Assembly: GCF_001625695.1 (NCBI RefSeq)
Contig: NZ_AUXY01000013.1
Location: 85,386-149,385 of the forward strand
Length of the DNA stretch: 64,000 nt
Reading direction: 5' to 3'
Source: Pseudoalteromonas luteoviolacea H33-S
GTDB taxonomy: Bacteria; Pseudomonadota; Gammaproteobacteria; Enterobacterales; Alteromonadaceae
Below the pieces are notes generated by a model. The model saw only the letters and a program-made list of their open reading frames with translations, searched no databases and had not been told where the DNA came from. The position numbers and the translations under genes were made by a program. Shown here in pieces: positions 17,398 to 27,724 of the stretch; positions within the stretch are counted from its first letter, which is position 1, and every line of letters starts with the position of its first letter.

Positions 17398-19539
17398 ATG
17401 AGTATAGATTTAAGCCAGTTTTTTGATGTGTTCTTTGAGGAGAGCTTTGAAGGTCTTGATGCGATGGAAGCTGAGCTTCTCAATCTTGAACCGGGCAAAG
17501 AAGACTCTGAGACCATTAATACCATTTTCAGGGCAGCGCATTCGATTAAAGGTGGTAGTGGTACATTTGGGTTTGTATCAGTGTCAGATTTCACGCATGT
17601 ACTCGAAACGTTGCTTGATCAAATCAGAGATGGACAAAGGACGCTGACCGCAGAGCATGTTAATTTACTTTTAAAGTCGGTTGATTGTGTTCGTGGTTTA
17701 TTAGGTGCATTGCAAGCTGAAGAAGAACCAGATTTAAGTGAGTCAAATGAGCTAAAAGCACGATTTGAAGCAATACTCGGTGGGGAATCGGCAGAGGAAG
17801 TTGAGGGAGAATCGCAAGAAGATACGACACAATCACTCCAAAGCACGACCTACCAGATAGATTTTAAGCCAGAGCCACATCTATTTAAAACGGGTAATGA
17901 GCCACTTTATATGTTTTCTGAGTTGGCGGAGTTGGGCCAGCTGGAAGTGGCAGCGTTCCATGACGGGATCCCTGACTTTTTGGAGTTCGATCCTGAAGAT
18001 TGCTTTTTGCACTGGCGGTTTTTTTTAACAACCAGTAAGCCTGAACAAGCCATTTCAGAAATCTTTGAATGGGTTGAAGATGATGCAGATATAAAAATTG
18101 AAGCATGCGGTGGCTTATTTGAAGATGATACAAATGCAACAGCGGAAATAAATACACCAGAGGCCGCTGATTTGCCTGAGCCAATTACTGTCACTGAAGA
18201 ATCTACGCCTGAAATAAAGGCTGAACCGGCGCCAAAAGCAGACGAAAATATTGCGGCAGTACAGAAAAAGGTTGAGTCAGCAAAAAACACCAAAAAGTCA
18301 GCAGACTCTACCGCGACCTCTATTCGTGTTGGTATCGATAAGGTCGACTCTTTGATTAATATGGTTGGGGAGCTGGTTATTACCCAAGCAATGCTAAGTC
18401 AGATAGGCGACCAAGAAATTACTGAATCTAGCATTGCAGCGCTTCAAGAAGGGTTAACACAGCTGGCGCATAATACGCGTGATTTACAAGAAAACGTCAT
18501 GCGTATTCGCATGTTGCCTATCAGTTTTGTGTTTAGCCGTTTTCCTCGTTTGGTTCGAGATACCTCGCAAAAGCTCAATAAACAAGTCGAATTAAAGTTG
18601 GTTGGTGAGCAAACAGAGCTAGATAAAACGGTGATGGAGAAGCTGTCAGATCCTATGGTGCACTTGGTGCGAAATTCATTAGATCACGGGTTGGAGACCC
18701 CAGAAGAGCGTATTGCCAACGGTAAAGACCCTGTTGGTACAGTGACTCTGAATGCGTTTCATCAAGGCGGCAATATTGTGATTGAAATCATGGATGACGG
18801 TAAAGGCTTGGATACGGAAAAAATACGCAGTAAAGCCATTGCGAATGGCCTGATCAGCGAGTCGGATGACCTCAGTGTGGAAGAGGTTAATGAACTGATA
18901 TTTATGCCAGGGTTTTCCACAGCCGACAGTGTAAGTGACATTTCTGGTCGTGGTGTGGGCATGGATGTGGTGAGAAGAAATATTCAAGCATTGAACGGCT
19001 CTGTTGAAGTCACTTCAAAGCAAGGGGTAGGCTCAACATTTACGATTAGATTACCACTTACTCTGGCGATTCTTGATGGCCAGCTTGTTCAAGTTGCAAC
19101 CCATACCTACATCATTCCTCTAATTTCTATTGTTGAGTCATTGCAAATTGATATCTCTAAAGTGAGTAAAGTTGGTAAGGGCTTGGAGGTGTTGAGGCTT
19201 CGCGATGAGTATATTCCGATTTTACGATTGTACGATATTTTTAGTCACCAAGGTGCTCGTGAAGAGTTAGATAAAACCTTGTTGGTTGTGGTTGAAAGCG
19301 ACAACTACAAAATTGGTCTTTTGGTTGATGATTTACTGGCTCAACAGCAAGTCGTGATTAAGAGCTTGGAAGCAAATTATCAAAAGGTCGATGGTATTTC
19401 AGGCGCGACCATTTTAGGCGATGGCACAGTATCGTTAATTATTGATATTAGCGGGCTCATTAAGCTTAGTGGGCTACGTCGACCTGGCTCAACGGAATTG
19501 TTGGTTGATTTGAAAGGTGAGGAGGCAGAGCCAGTATGA
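17398..19539 (+). CDS. cheA: Chemotaxis histidine kinase CheA
   Basis: A 713-residue kinase with all domains. The N-terminal Hpt domain has the phospho-accepting histidine in RAAHSIKGGSG (about residue 48). A long acidic, Ala/Glu-rich linker (about 130-300) follows. The dimerisation/HATPase part begins at SIRVGIDKVDSLINMVGEL, with LVRNSLDHGLE (N box), MDDGKGLD and SGRGVGMDVV (G boxes). The C-terminal CheW-like domain ends the protein. It overlaps cheW by 4 bases. It phosphorylates CheY and CheB under receptor control. Confidence 0.98.
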   Translation: MSIDLSQFFDVFFEESFEGLDAMEAELLNLEPGKEDSETINTIFRAAHSIKGGSGTFGFVSVSDFTHVLETLLDQIRDGQRTLTAEHVNLLLKSVDCVRGLLGALQAEEEPDLSESNELKARFEAILGGESAEEVEGESQEDTTQSLQSTTYQIDFKPEPHLFKTGNEPLYMFSELAELGQLEVAAFHDGIPDFLEFDPEDCFLHWRFFLTTSKPEQAISEIFEWVEDDADIKIEACGGLFEDDTNATAEINTPEAADLPEPITVTEESTPEIKAEPAPKADENIAAVQKKVESAKNTKKSADSTATSIRVGIDKVDSLINMVGELVITQAMLSQIGDQEITESSIAALQEGLTQLAHNTRDLQENVMRIRMLPISFVFSRFPRLVRDTSQKLNKQVELKLVGEQTELDKTVMEKLSDPMVHLVRNSLDHGLETPEERIANGKDPVGTVTLNAFHQGGNIVIEIMDDGKGLDTEKIRSKAIANGLISESDDLSVEEVNELIFMPGFSTADSVSDISGRGVGMDVVRRNIQALNGSVEVTSKQGVGSTFTIRLPLTLAILDGQLVQVATHTYIIPLISIVESLQIDISKVSKVGKGLEVLRLRDEYIPILRLYDIFSHQGAREELDKTLLVVVESDNYKIGLLVDDLLAQQQVVIKSLEANYQKVDGISGATILGDGTVSLIIDISGLIKLSGLRRPGSTELLVDLKGEEAEPV

Positions 19540-20042
19540 TCGATCAAGTTGAGGTAAATCAGCAACTCATGTTTGATGGTGAGTCAGATGAAAAGCAGTT
19601 TTTGACCTTTATGATGCACGATGAAGAATACGGCATGGATATTTTAGCTGTTCAGGAAATCCGTGGTTGGGAGCCCGTTACCACAATTCCCAATTCACCG
19701 AACTTTGTAAGAGGGGCGATGAATTTACGCGGCACGATTGTACCAATTATTGATTTAAGGATGCGTTTTGGGATCAACGCCATTGAGTATGGACCGCTTA
19801 CCGTTGTTATCGTGGTCTCTGTGCAAATTAAAGATCAACAAAAAATTATGGGGCTAGTCGTGGACGCTGTATCTGATGTGTACAGCATTGCAGAAGAAAA
19901 AGCCAAAGATGTGCCTGATTTTCAGGACTCAGATAATGCTTATTTTGTGCACGGTTTAGTCAATGTAGGGCAAAAAATGGTTGTGCTTTTAAATCTAGAA
20001 AAGGTTTTAGATTTGAGTGATAAAAGTGGACTCAAAGGCTAA
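19536..20042 (+). CDS. cheW: CheW coupling protein
   Basis: A 168-residue scaffold that links receptor tips to CheA. It has FMMHDEEYGMDILAVQEIRGWEPVTTIPNSPNFVRGAMNLRGTIVPIIDLR-type CheW signatures (residues about 25-75) and LVNVGQKMVVLLNLEKVL at the end. ATG overlaps the cheA stop by 4 bases. The receptor gene starts 12 bases later. Confidence 0.97.
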   Translation: MIDQVEVNQQLMFDGESDEKQFLTFMMHDEEYGMDILAVQEIRGWEPVTTIPNSPNFVRGAMNLRGTIVPIIDLRMRFGINAIEYGPLTVVIVVSVQIKDQQKIMGLVVDAVSDVYSIAEEKAKDVPDFQDSDNAYFVHGLVNVGQKMVVLLNLEKVLDLSDKSGLKG

Positions 20043-20054
20043 TTGGGGGTCGAA

Positions 20055-22784
20055 ATGAGCGAACAGAGTATCCAAAGCAGTATTAATAACAAGATTTTGG
20101 TAGCTGGTGTAATTCTGGTTATTAGTGTCATTGTTGGTGCTCAGCTAGGACAAGCTGAATCAGAGCAAATTAGGATGGTAGCGTTTACTATTCCATTGCT
20201 GGGCAGTGCGGCAGCTCTGATATTTTTAAAATTGGGTTTGTCATCAGTGGTTGGAAAGTTTGCCGTGGTTTATTCTGCACTTCCTTTTATGACGGTGAGT
20301 AATCGAGAACAGTTTGAGCAGCTTGATTTATCAGATTTCCCCCAGCTTTATAGATTGTTATCTAAAGCTGAAAGTCACGAAGATGCGCATGAAGACGACC
20401 ATACTGAAAGCTTGCTACTGGCCTTGAAAGGTTGCCAAGCGAATATCATGGTGGCCGATGGCGATTTAAATATCGTCTACATGAACGATTCGGTTACTGC
20501 CATGTTGAGACAAAATGAGCACCAGCTTCGCAAAGATCTACCTAACTTTAATGTCGCCACGACGATTGGCACTAATATTGATATGTTTCACGCTAATCCA
20601 AGTCATCAACGAAATCTGTTGGCCAACTTACGTGAGGTGTATAAAACGCAAATAACCGTCTCGGGGCTTACTTTTGATTTAATAGCAACGCCTGTTTTTA
20701 ATAGTAATAATGAGCGCATTGCGACCTTAGTGGAATGGAAAGACTTAACAGAACAACTTGCTTTGGAGCAGAAACAGCAAAGAGAAGTTGCGAGTAATGC
20801 GCGTATCTCCAGTGCCTTAGATGTGTGTCAGGCCAATGTAATGCTGGCTGATGATGATTGCAACATTGTATACGCTAATGACTCTGTGATCCGCATGCTG
20901 AGAAAAAATCAGACACAGCTACAAGAGGCGCTTCCTAGATTTAATGTCGATACATTGATAGGTCAAAATATCGATATCTTCCATGTAAACCCCAGCCATC
21001 AAAGAAATCTACTGAGTAATATGACGGAGACCTATGAGACAGACATTGAAGTTGCAGGCTTTACTTTTGGCTTGATAGCAACACCTGTGCAAGACAGTAG
21101 TGGTAAGCGCCTTGGCACGGTCGTTGAGTGGGAAGATAAAACTGAGCGTTTAGTGAAAGAGCGAGAGGAGCGGCAGTCTGCCAATGAAAACCTCCGTGTG
21201 CGTCGTGCATTGGATAACGTCGCAACCAATACCATGATAGCTGATGGTCACTTTAATATTGTTTATATGAATGATGCTGTGACCTCAATGATGAAAAATG
21301 CAGAGCGTGATATACGTCAGGACTTACCTAATTTTGATTGCGCAAAATTGATGGGCGCAAATATTGATGTATTCCATAAAAATCCGGCTCATCAGCGCAG
21401 TATGGTGACGAATCTCACGGAGACTTATAAGACTGAAATTAAAGTGGGTGGCCGTACCTTCGGCTTGGTGGCAAACCCAATTATAGGTGACGGTGGTGAG
21501 CGTATTGGCACTGTGGTTGAATGGGAAGATAGAACGGACGAAGTCGCCATCGAAGCTGAAGTGAATGAGCTTGTAGAGTCTGCGCGTGAAGGTAACTTGG
21601 CAGTGCGACTGAATGAAGATAATAAAAAAGGGTTTTATCTACGGTTAGCACAAGGGCTGAATGGTTTAGTCTCATTAGTGGATGATGCCGTGTCTGATAC
21701 GGTGAATATGCTCGATGCGCTTGCAAATGGGGATTTAACACAAAGAATTAATGCGGATTACAACGGCGCATTCGACAAGCTCAAGCAGGATGCGAATACA
21801 ACTGCGGATAAGCTCACTGAAGTACTTAATAGAATCAGTTCATCTGCGGCTATGGTTGCCAGTGGCGCAGAAGAGATCTCCCAAGGTAATGCGGATTTGA
21901 GTCAACGAACGGAAGAGCAAGCTTCATCGCTTGAAGAAACCGCTTCAAGTATGGAAGAGATGACCAGCACGGTTAGACAAAATGCAGACAACGCCAAAGT
22001 GGCCAACGAATTGGCTGCGGAGACCAGCGAAAAAGCGGCGACTGGTGGTGAAGTTGTGAATCGCGCTGTTGCGAGCATGTCTGAAATTAACGAGTCGAGT
22101 AAAAAGATTGCCGATATTATTAGTGTCATCGATGAAATTGCATTTCAAACGAATTTACTTGCTTTGAATGCCGCAGTAGAAGCCGCCCGAGCAGGCGAGC
22201 AAGGGCGTGGTTTCGCAGTCGTGGCTGGCGAAGTGAGGAACTTAGCGCAGCGCTCTGCAGGAGCTGCAAAAGAAATTAAAGATTTAATTAGAGACAGTGT
22301 GGGCAAGGTTGAAGACGGTACACTACTGGTGAATGAGTCGGGTGCGACTTTGAAAGAGATTGTTGCCGCCGTAAAGCGGGTTACCGAAATGATTTCTGAT
22401 ATTGCAGAGGCTTCAGAAGAGCAGAGTTCAGGCATTGAGCAAGTTAATAAAGCTGTATCGCAAATGGATGAAATGACTCAGCAAAATGCAGCATTGGTCG
22501 AACAGGCTTCAGCAGCCGGAGAGTCCATGGCTGAGCAAGCGAACGATATGAGAAGGTTATTGAACTTCTTCAATGTAGGTGATTCTTCATCGTCAAGCTC
22601 GCCAACCCCACTTAGCAATGTGCAGCCAGAAAGGCTGACAACATCGCAAAGGCCTGCGGTGCAAAATGGTCAAAGTCGACAGTTGAATAATACAACTGCC
22701 AATGTCACGGCTGATATTTCTCAAAGAGCACCAGAGCCTGCAAACCGTTTTGCTGATGACTCAGAAGAGTGGGAAGAGTTTTAA
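20055..22784 (+). CDS. Chemoreceptor with three tandem PAS domains, Aer2/McpB-like
   Basis: A 909-residue receptor. Two hydrophobic segments lie near the N-terminus (about 16-32 and 42-64) with little between them, so most of the protein should be cytoplasmic. Three PAS domains follow with an exact 131-residue period: FHxNPxHQ histidines fall at 179/184, 310/315 and 441/446, each followed by a (L/V)VEW(K/E)D strand. A HAMP-like linker leads to the signalling hairpin [47 protein letters not shown] region. The tail ends EEWEEF, a CheR/CheB-tethering pentapeptide like the GWEEF of P. aeruginosa Aer2. ATG at 20055 follows GGGGGT; an in-frame TTG 12 bases upstream is less likely. From Aer2 knowledge I infer haem-binding, O2-sensing PAS domains. 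Confidence 0.9.
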   Translation: MSEQSIQSSINNKILVAGVILVISVIVGAQLGQAESEQIRMVAFTIPLLGSAAALIFLKLGLSSVVGKFAVVYSALPFMTVSNREQFEQLDLSDFPQLYRLLSKAESHEDAHEDDHTESLLLALKGCQANIMVADGDLNIVYMNDSVTAMLRQNEHQLRKDLPNFNVATTIGTNIDMFHANPSHQRNLLANLREVYKTQITVSGLTFDLIATPVFNSNNERIATLVEWKDLTEQLALEQKQQREVASNARISSALDVCQANVMLADDDCNIVYANDSVIRMLRKNQTQLQEALPRFNVDTLIGQNIDIFHVNPSHQRNLLSNMTETYETDIEVAGFTFGLIATPVQDSSGKRLGTVVEWEDKTERLVKEREERQSANENLRVRRALDNVATNTMIADGHFNIVYMNDAVTSMMKNAERDIRQDLPNFDCAKLMGANIDVFHKNPAHQRSMVTNLTETYKTEIKVGGRTFGLVANPIIGDGGERIGTVVEWEDRTDEVAIEAEVNELVESAREGNLAVRLNEDNKKGFYLRLAQGLNGLVSLVDDAVSDTVNMLDALANGDLTQRINADYNGAFDKLKQDANTTADKLTEVLNRISSSAAMVASGAEEISQGNADLSQRTEEQASSLEETASSMEEMTSTVRQNADNAKVANELAAETSEKAATGGEVVNRAVASMSEINESSKKIADIISVIDEIAFQTNLLALNAAVEAARAGEQGRGFAVVAGEVRNLAQRSAGAAKEIKDLIRDSVGKVEDGTLLVNESGATLKEIVAAVKRVTEMISDIAEASEEQSSGIEQVNKAVSQMDEMTQQNAALVEQASAAGESMAEQANDMRRLLNFFNVGDSSSSSSPTPLSNVQPERLTTSQRPAVQNGQSRQLNNTTANVTADISQRAPEPANRFADDSEEWEEF

Positions 22785-22889
22785 TCTCAGCAGGTATATG
22801 GTGGCTGCCTCTAAGTTTCGCGAGGCAGTCTTAAATCAGCGGTATTTATTCGGCTGCTGTTAATCATACTATTTAAGCTTAATGAGTAT

Positions 22890-23714
22890 ATGAAAGAGTT
22901 TCCATTTACTGATACGGATTTTCAAAAGGTCTCTGAAAAAGTGTATAGCGCATGTGGCATTGTACTGGGGCCGCATAAAAGAGAGATGGTTTACTCACGC
23001 TTAGCGAGACGGATAAGGGCAAATGGTCTGAGTTCGTTTGAAGACTATTTAGCATTTTTAGACAACAGCAGTGAGCAGGAGTTTAGTCACTTCATTAATG
23101 CGATCACAACGAATCTCACTTCTTTCTTTCGCGAGTCACATCATTTTGACTATTTGAAAAATAACTTAATCCCGCGTATCAAAGAAGAGAATAGGTTAAC
23201 GAAAAGGGTGCGTTTTTGGTCGGCAGGTTGCTCAACAGGTGAGGAGCCTTACAGTATCGCGATGACAGTTGCTGGCGAGTTTCCATCTGATTGGGATGTC
23301 AAGGTGTTAGCCACTGACCTTGATTCAAATGTGCTACAAAAGGCGGCCGAAGGTGTTTATAGCAGTCAGTCTGTCACCGGACTTGATGATGACCATTTGA
23401 GAAAGTGGTTTTTAAAAAGCAGTGACGGCAGTCAGTACCGAGTTAAAGAGCAACTTAAAAGCTTTATCTATTTTAAGCGACTTAATTTACTTGAACCCTG
23501 GCCAATGCGAGGCCCATTTGATTTGATATTTTGCAGAAACGTACTGATCTATTTTGATAAAGAGACAAAAGATACGCTATTTGACGGCTACCATCGAATG
23601 CTAGAGTCATCGCACGGTCACTTATTTATTGGTCACTCAGAAACCATGAGTAAGGAGCGTAACGACTTTAAGAATTTAGGCAAAACCATGTATAAGAGGA
23701 TAGATGCATCATGA
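22890..23714 (+). CDS. cheR: CheR chemoreceptor glutamate methyltransferase
   Basis: Uses S-adenosylmethionine to methylate receptor glutamates. The 274-residue protein has the N-terminal helical domain with TTNLTSFFRESHHFDYL, the SAM-binding motif RFWSAGCSTGEEPYSIAM, and FDLIFCRNVLIYFD. Its beta-subdomain would bind the EWEEF tail of the receptor encoded upstream. The gap of 105 bases after the receptor gene holds no clear terminator. ATGA overlap with cheD. Confidence 0.97.
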   Translation: MKEFPFTDTDFQKVSEKVYSACGIVLGPHKREMVYSRLARRIRANGLSSFEDYLAFLDNSSEQEFSHFINAITTNLTSFFRESHHFDYLKNNLIPRIKEENRLTKRVRFWSAGCSTGEEPYSIAMTVAGEFPSDWDVKVLATDLDSNVLQKAAEGVYSSQSVTGLDDDHLRKWFLKSSDGSQYRVKEQLKSFIYFKRLNLLEPWPMRGPFDLIFCRNVLIYFDKETKDTLFDGYHRMLESSHGHLFIGHSETMSKERNDFKNLGKTMYKRIDAS

Positions 23715-24334
23715 ACCACTTTAGGCCAGTCATAAGCGGTTTTGAGCACGTAAAGCGCTTCTGGGATGCTGGGCGCAATACCGTTGTGGCTAAGGTCTTG
23801 CCGGGTGAATTTTATGTCTCAAAAAATGATGAATTGATTTCTACAGTACTGGGCTCTTGTATCGCTGCGTGTGTATACGATGAAAAGCTGGGTATCGGCG
23901 GAATGAATCACTTTATGCTGCCTGGTGCTCAAAAGATGAAAGACATAACCAATGTACATTCTGATGATTTTAATTGTCGTTATGGCAATTGGGCTATGGA
24001 GTTCTTAATTAACGAAGTACTTAAAAATGGCGCATGCCGCGCAAATCTGAAGGTGAAGTTATTTGGTGGTGGTAAAATTATCAGCGCTATGACAGACATT
24101 GGCGTAGGCAATATCCGTTTTGCTCAGGCATATGTAGAGGAAGAAAACCTCGAGTTAGTTTCTCATGATGTCGGCGGACCATGGCCAAGAAAGGTCGTGT
24201 TTCACCCTCAATCAGGTACTGCAAAGGTCAAAAAACTTAGACAGGTACACAATGATACGATTGAAAAACGTGAGGTTAAGTACCTGCATGATATCGAAGC
24301 ACAAGATGCTAAAACCGATATCGAGTTATTTTAG
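23711..24334 (+). CDS. cheD: CheD receptor glutamine deamidase
   Basis: Deamidates specific receptor glutamines to glutamates and can modulate signalling. The 207-residue product has the catalytic cysteine in STVLGSCIAACVYDE, the histidine in GGMNHFMLPG, and the KLFGGGKI segment. It overlaps cheR by 4 bases and is followed by cheB 11 bases later. The presence of CheD places this cluster with the Che2/F7-type systems rather than the E. coli type. Confidence 0.96.
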   Translation: MNHFRPVISGFEHVKRFWDAGRNTVVAKVLPGEFYVSKNDELISTVLGSCIAACVYDEKLGIGGMNHFMLPGAQKMKDITNVHSDDFNCRYGNWAMEFLINEVLKNGACRANLKVKLFGGGKIISAMTDIGVGNIRFAQAYVEEENLELVSHDVGGPWPRKVVFHPQSGTAKVKKLRQVHNDTIEKREVKYLHDIEAQDAKTDIELF

Positions 24335-24345
24335 AGTAATACGCC

Positions 24346-25377
24346 ATGATAAAGGTTTTGATAGTAGACGACTCCCCTTTACTCAGAGCTGTCCTTAAGG
24401 CTGTACTAGAGCAAGCCGGAGACATTGAAGTTGTAGGGGCTGCCAAAGACCCGTATGAAGCGAGAGACATGATAAAGGCATTGCAACCAGATGTACTGAC
24501 ACTGGATATAGAAATGCCGAAAATGAATGGTTTGAGCTTTCTTAAAAATCTCATGCGTTTACGGCCAATGCCCGTTGTAATGCTGTCTACGCTTACCCAA
24601 AAAGGCTCCCCAGAGACACTTGAAGCATTAGAAGTTGGTGCGGTTGATTTTATCGCTAAACCTATGTCGAATGTCGCTGAGCAGCTAGAAGCTTACGCGG
24701 ATGTACTATATCAAAAAATACGTACAGCCAGTCGTGCTAGAGTGCGTCCATTTAAAGCGGATAAGCAACTGGGGGCAAAGCCTGCTATCGCCTCAGATGC
24801 AAAGTATCAAGCACGCAGTGTGATGGCTATTGGCGCTTCAACGGGAGGAACAGAGGCGCTTCGAGAGGTTTTAACGAAGTTACCAAGTAACAGCCCACCA
24901 GTGGTGATCACCCAACATATTCCACCTGTGTTTAGTTCTTCTTTTGCGATGCGTATGGACAAGTGCTGTGAAGTGAGCGTAAAAGAAGCACAAGATGGTG
25001 ATGAACTAGGTATAGGCAAAGTATTTATTGCGCCAGGTGACAAGCATTTATTGATTGTTCAAAAGGGTACTAAGTTAGTTTGCCAGCTTAATGATGGCGA
25101 GAAAGTAAATCGTCATAAACCGGCCGTTGATGTCTTGTTTGATTCGCTCATCCCGATTGCAAAAAACGTCCATGCTGCACTATTAACTGGTATGGGATCT
25201 GATGGCGCACAGGGTCTTTTACGGTTAAAAGATGCCGGAGCAAGTACTTTTGCACAGGATGAAGCGTCATGTGTAGTATGGGGTATGCCCCGTGCGGCAG
25301 TTGAATTAGATGCCGCGAGCAAAGTGGTATCGCTGGATGCCATGGCAAAAGCGTTACTCCACTCTGCTAGCCGCTAG
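24346..25377 (+). CDS. cheB: CheB receptor methylesterase with receiver domain
   Basis: Removes receptor methyl groups and deamidates glutamines when phosphorylated. The 343-residue protein has an N-terminal receiver with phospho-acceptor D54 (LTLDIEMPKMNG) and a C-terminal methylesterase. The catalytic triad motifs are GASTGGTEALR (Ser), TQHIPPVFS (His) and LTGMGSDGAQGL (Asp). It is the last gene of the operon; its stop is 4 bases from the convergent deacetylase stop, with no terminator between. Confidence 0.97.
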   Translation: MIKVLIVDDSPLLRAVLKAVLEQAGDIEVVGAAKDPYEARDMIKALQPDVLTLDIEMPKMNGLSFLKNLMRLRPMPVVMLSTLTQKGSPETLEALEVGAVDFIAKPMSNVAEQLEAYADVLYQKIRTASRARVRPFKADKQLGAKPAIASDAKYQARSVMAIGASTGGTEALREVLTKLPSNSPPVVITQHIPPVFSSSFAMRMDKCCEVSVKEAQDGDELGIGKVFIAPGDKHLLIVQKGTKLVCQLNDGEKVNRHKPAVDVLFDSLIPIAKNVHAALLTGMGSDGAQGLLRLKDAGASTFAQDEASCVVWGMPRAAVELDAASKVVSLDAMAKALLHSASR

Positions 25378-25381
25378 CATA

Positions 25382-26407
25382 TTATTTCTCTTGTACTACC
25401 CAAGGTTGTGAAAACCAATGAAAACGGCCTTTGTGCGTTTTTGAAGGAGCGGTACAGTTGTATCGGGAACGCCCGTTCGGTAATGGTTCAGGTGTGGTCA
25501 CCGTAACTTCGTGTTTTGCAGTCCAAATTAATGTTGCCCTACCAATGCCAGATACAAAGCATGCTAATTGGCCCTGGCTAAAGTCCATACTCTTAAACGA
25601 CAAAGTAAATGATGGTTTTCGCTCTGTTGTGACGGAGTTGGTGTAAGTCAGCTTGTCAATGTCGAATGGGATCGAGTTAATTTTTACTTTGAGTGTCTTT
25701 AAATTGCTATAAATACCAGATGAGGGGAATCTAGGCACTCGTGTAAAATCTGTTGTTGGGCCCACAGCACCGGAATGCTGACCTATGCCAACGAGGCCTA
25801 ACTCCTTAACAAGCTTCTGCAATGCACTATCAAACTCCCCATAGGGGTAAGCGATATAAGGATAATTGTGTCCAATTTCTTCATTGATCCTTTGTTGAGA
25901 CCAAGTAAGGTCATGTCTTATACGCTTTTCCCATTGTTGCTCAGTTTCACCGTCTTTGCGTAAGTGCAGATAGTCATGCTTAGCACTGTGATTCGCGATG
26001 ATGGCACCGCGTTTTGATAGGGTTCTTAATTCATCCCATGTCATGACATAGCTTTGTCCTTCGTCAATTAGCTGTGGATTGACAAAGATAGTATAGGGAA
26101 AGTTATAAGCTTCTAATAATGGTGCTGCGGCTTCAATATTATTGTCATAGCCATCATCAAAAGTGATTGCAACCGTATTCACAGGCAGAGACTTACCTTG
26201 TTGTACATGTTCAATGAACTTATCAAGAGCAATGACGTTGTAATTACCCTTTTTCAAAAACTCTAAGTGGGTTTTGAATGTATCCTCACTGACACTTGTC
26301 ACTGGTGGCAGTTTCTCACTGACATGATGATATTGTAATATAGTCGCACTGTGTGCTTGAGCACTGACTAAACCAACAAATAGAATTAAATTATGAAGCT
26401 TTTTCAT
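25382..26407 (-). CDS. Secreted polysaccharide deacetylase (NodB homology domain)
   Basis: A 341-residue exported carbohydrate esterase family 4-type protein. The signal peptide is MKKLHNLILFVGLVSAQAHS. Metal and catalytic motifs are visible: AITFDDGYDNN (motif 1, two Asp), ANHSAKHDYL (motif 2, H-x4-H type) and YPYGEFD (motif 3). A C-terminal domain of about 100 residues follows. The ATG at 26407 is preferred over 26428 because it starts directly at the signal peptide and has GCAGG upstream. Its 5' end overlaps the divergent dinF start by 15 bases. Likely trims N- or O-acetyl groups of a cell-surface glycan; the exact substrate is unknown. Confidence 0.88.
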   Translation of the reverse strand: MKKLHNLILFVGLVSAQAHSATILQYHHVSEKLPPVTSVSEDTFKTHLEFLKKGNYNVIALDKFIEHVQQGKSLPVNTVAITFDDGYDNNIEAAAPLLEAYNFPYTIFVNPQLIDEGQSYVMTWDELRTLSKRGAIIANHSAKHDYLHLRKDGETEQQWEKRIRHDLTWSQQRINEEIGHNYPYIAYPYGEFDSALQKLVKELGLVGIGQHSGAVGPTTDFTRVPRFPSSGIYSNLKTLKVKINSIPFDIDKLTYTNSVTTERKPSFTLSFKSMDFSQGQLACFVSGIGRATLIWTAKHEVTVTTPEPLPNGRSRYNCTAPSKTHKGRFHWFSQPWVVQEK

Positions 26408-27724
26408 TACCTGCGTACACCTTATCATATTCCACTACTTACTCTCGCAGCGCCGATGATCTTATCAAATATTTCGGTGCCCCTGTTAGGATTAGTTGAT
26501 ACGGCTGTTATTGGGCATTTAAGCCATGCTCATTATTTAGCGGGTATCGCATTGGGCTCGGGCAGCATTGCCTTACTATTTTGGTTAGCCAGTTTTTTGC
26601 GTATGAGTACCACAGGTGAAATCGCACAGGCTTTTGGTGAGCAAAATCAAGCGCGTTCATATCAATCCTTATTGGCCAGTTTGGCGATTGCAATGCTATT
26701 TGCTTTGACCTTAGTTGCATCCTCTCCATTTTTACTCGACATGATTGAGCGTTTGGCAAAACCCAGTGTGGAGGTGATGGAGCAAGCATCATTGTACTTT
26801 TCAATTCGTATATACAGTGCACCAGCGGCCATGATGAATTTGGTCTTGTTGGGCTTTATGCTCGGGCTACAATATGGCAAAGGGCCTTTTTATATTGTGT
26901 TATTTACTAATTTGGTGAATATCATCTTAGATTTACTGTTTGTCATCGGGTTTGAATGGGGTGTCGCCGGCGCGGCTTGGGCGTCTGTGATTGCAGATTA
27001 CAGTGCTTTAATGTTGGCGCTATATTTAACCGCTGCATTACTCAAAAGAAAGGGGTGGACGTTTGCATGGCTAATGCCCAATCGGGCGCATTTGCTGCAT
27101 TTACTTACACTCAACAAAGATATTTTTATTCGCTCTTTGGTATTGCAGTTGTGTTTTAGCTTTATGACTTTTTATGGTGCGCGATTAGGAGAGAATACAC
27201 TGGCCGCCAATGCTGTCTTACTCAACTTTTTAATGTTGGTTAGCTTTGCAATGGATGGAATTGCGTATGCGGTAGAGGCCAAAGTTGGCCAAGCCAAAGG
27301 AGCAAAAGATGTTGAAAAGCTCAAAGCTTGGGTCGCTGTAAGTACGCTATGGGGCGGCCTTTTTGCTTTGTTGTATTGTTTTGTATTTGCGCTATTTGGA
27401 CCAAGTATTATTGGCATGCTTACCACAATCCCAAGTGTGGTTGACACAGCCTTAGTGTACTTACCTTGGCTGATTATATTGCCATTGATAGCGATGAGTT
27501 GCTTTTTATTTGATGGTGTTTTTGTCGGGTTAACTAGAGCACGTGAAATGCGCAATAGCATGATATTTTCGGCGCTATTTGGGTTTTTCTTACCGGTGTT
27601 TTTATTGCTAGATCATGGCAACCATGCACTTTGGTTGGCCATGACCTGTTTTATGGCACTGCGCGGTATTACTTTGATTTACGGTTATCGAAAGCTCGAC
27701 GCGCAGAATTCCTTGCTGAAATAA
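26393..27724 (+). CDS. dinF: MATE-family efflux transporter DinF
   Basis: A 443-residue, 12-helix multidrug/oxidant exporter of the MATE superfamily. Signatures include LTLAAPMILSNISVPLLGLVDTAVIGHLS near the N-terminus and ILPLIAMSCFLFDGVFVGLTRAREMRNSM in the second half, both strongly DinF-like. In E. coli dinF follows lexA in an SOS operon; here lexA is absent and no LexA box is evident. The start overlaps the divergent deacetylase gene. Confidence 0.93.
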   Translation: MKLFHYLRTPYHIPLLTLAAPMILSNISVPLLGLVDTAVIGHLSHAHYLAGIALGSGSIALLFWLASFLRMSTTGEIAQAFGEQNQARSYQSLLASLAIAMLFALTLVASSPFLLDMIERLAKPSVEVMEQASLYFSIRIYSAPAAMMNLVLLGFMLGLQYGKGPFYIVLFTNLVNIILDLLFVIGFEWGVAGAAWASVIADYSALMLALYLTAALLKRKGWTFAWLMPNRAHLLHLLTLNKDIFIRSLVLQLCFSFMTFYGARLGENTLAANAVLLNFLMLVSFAMDGIAYAVEAKVGQAKGAKDVEKLKAWVAVSTLWGGLFALLYCFVFALFGPSIIGMLTTIPSVVDTALVYLPWLIILPLIAMSCFLFDGVFVGLTRAREMRNSMIFSALFGFFLPVFLLLDHGNHALWLAMTCFMALRGITLIYGYRKLDAQNSLLK

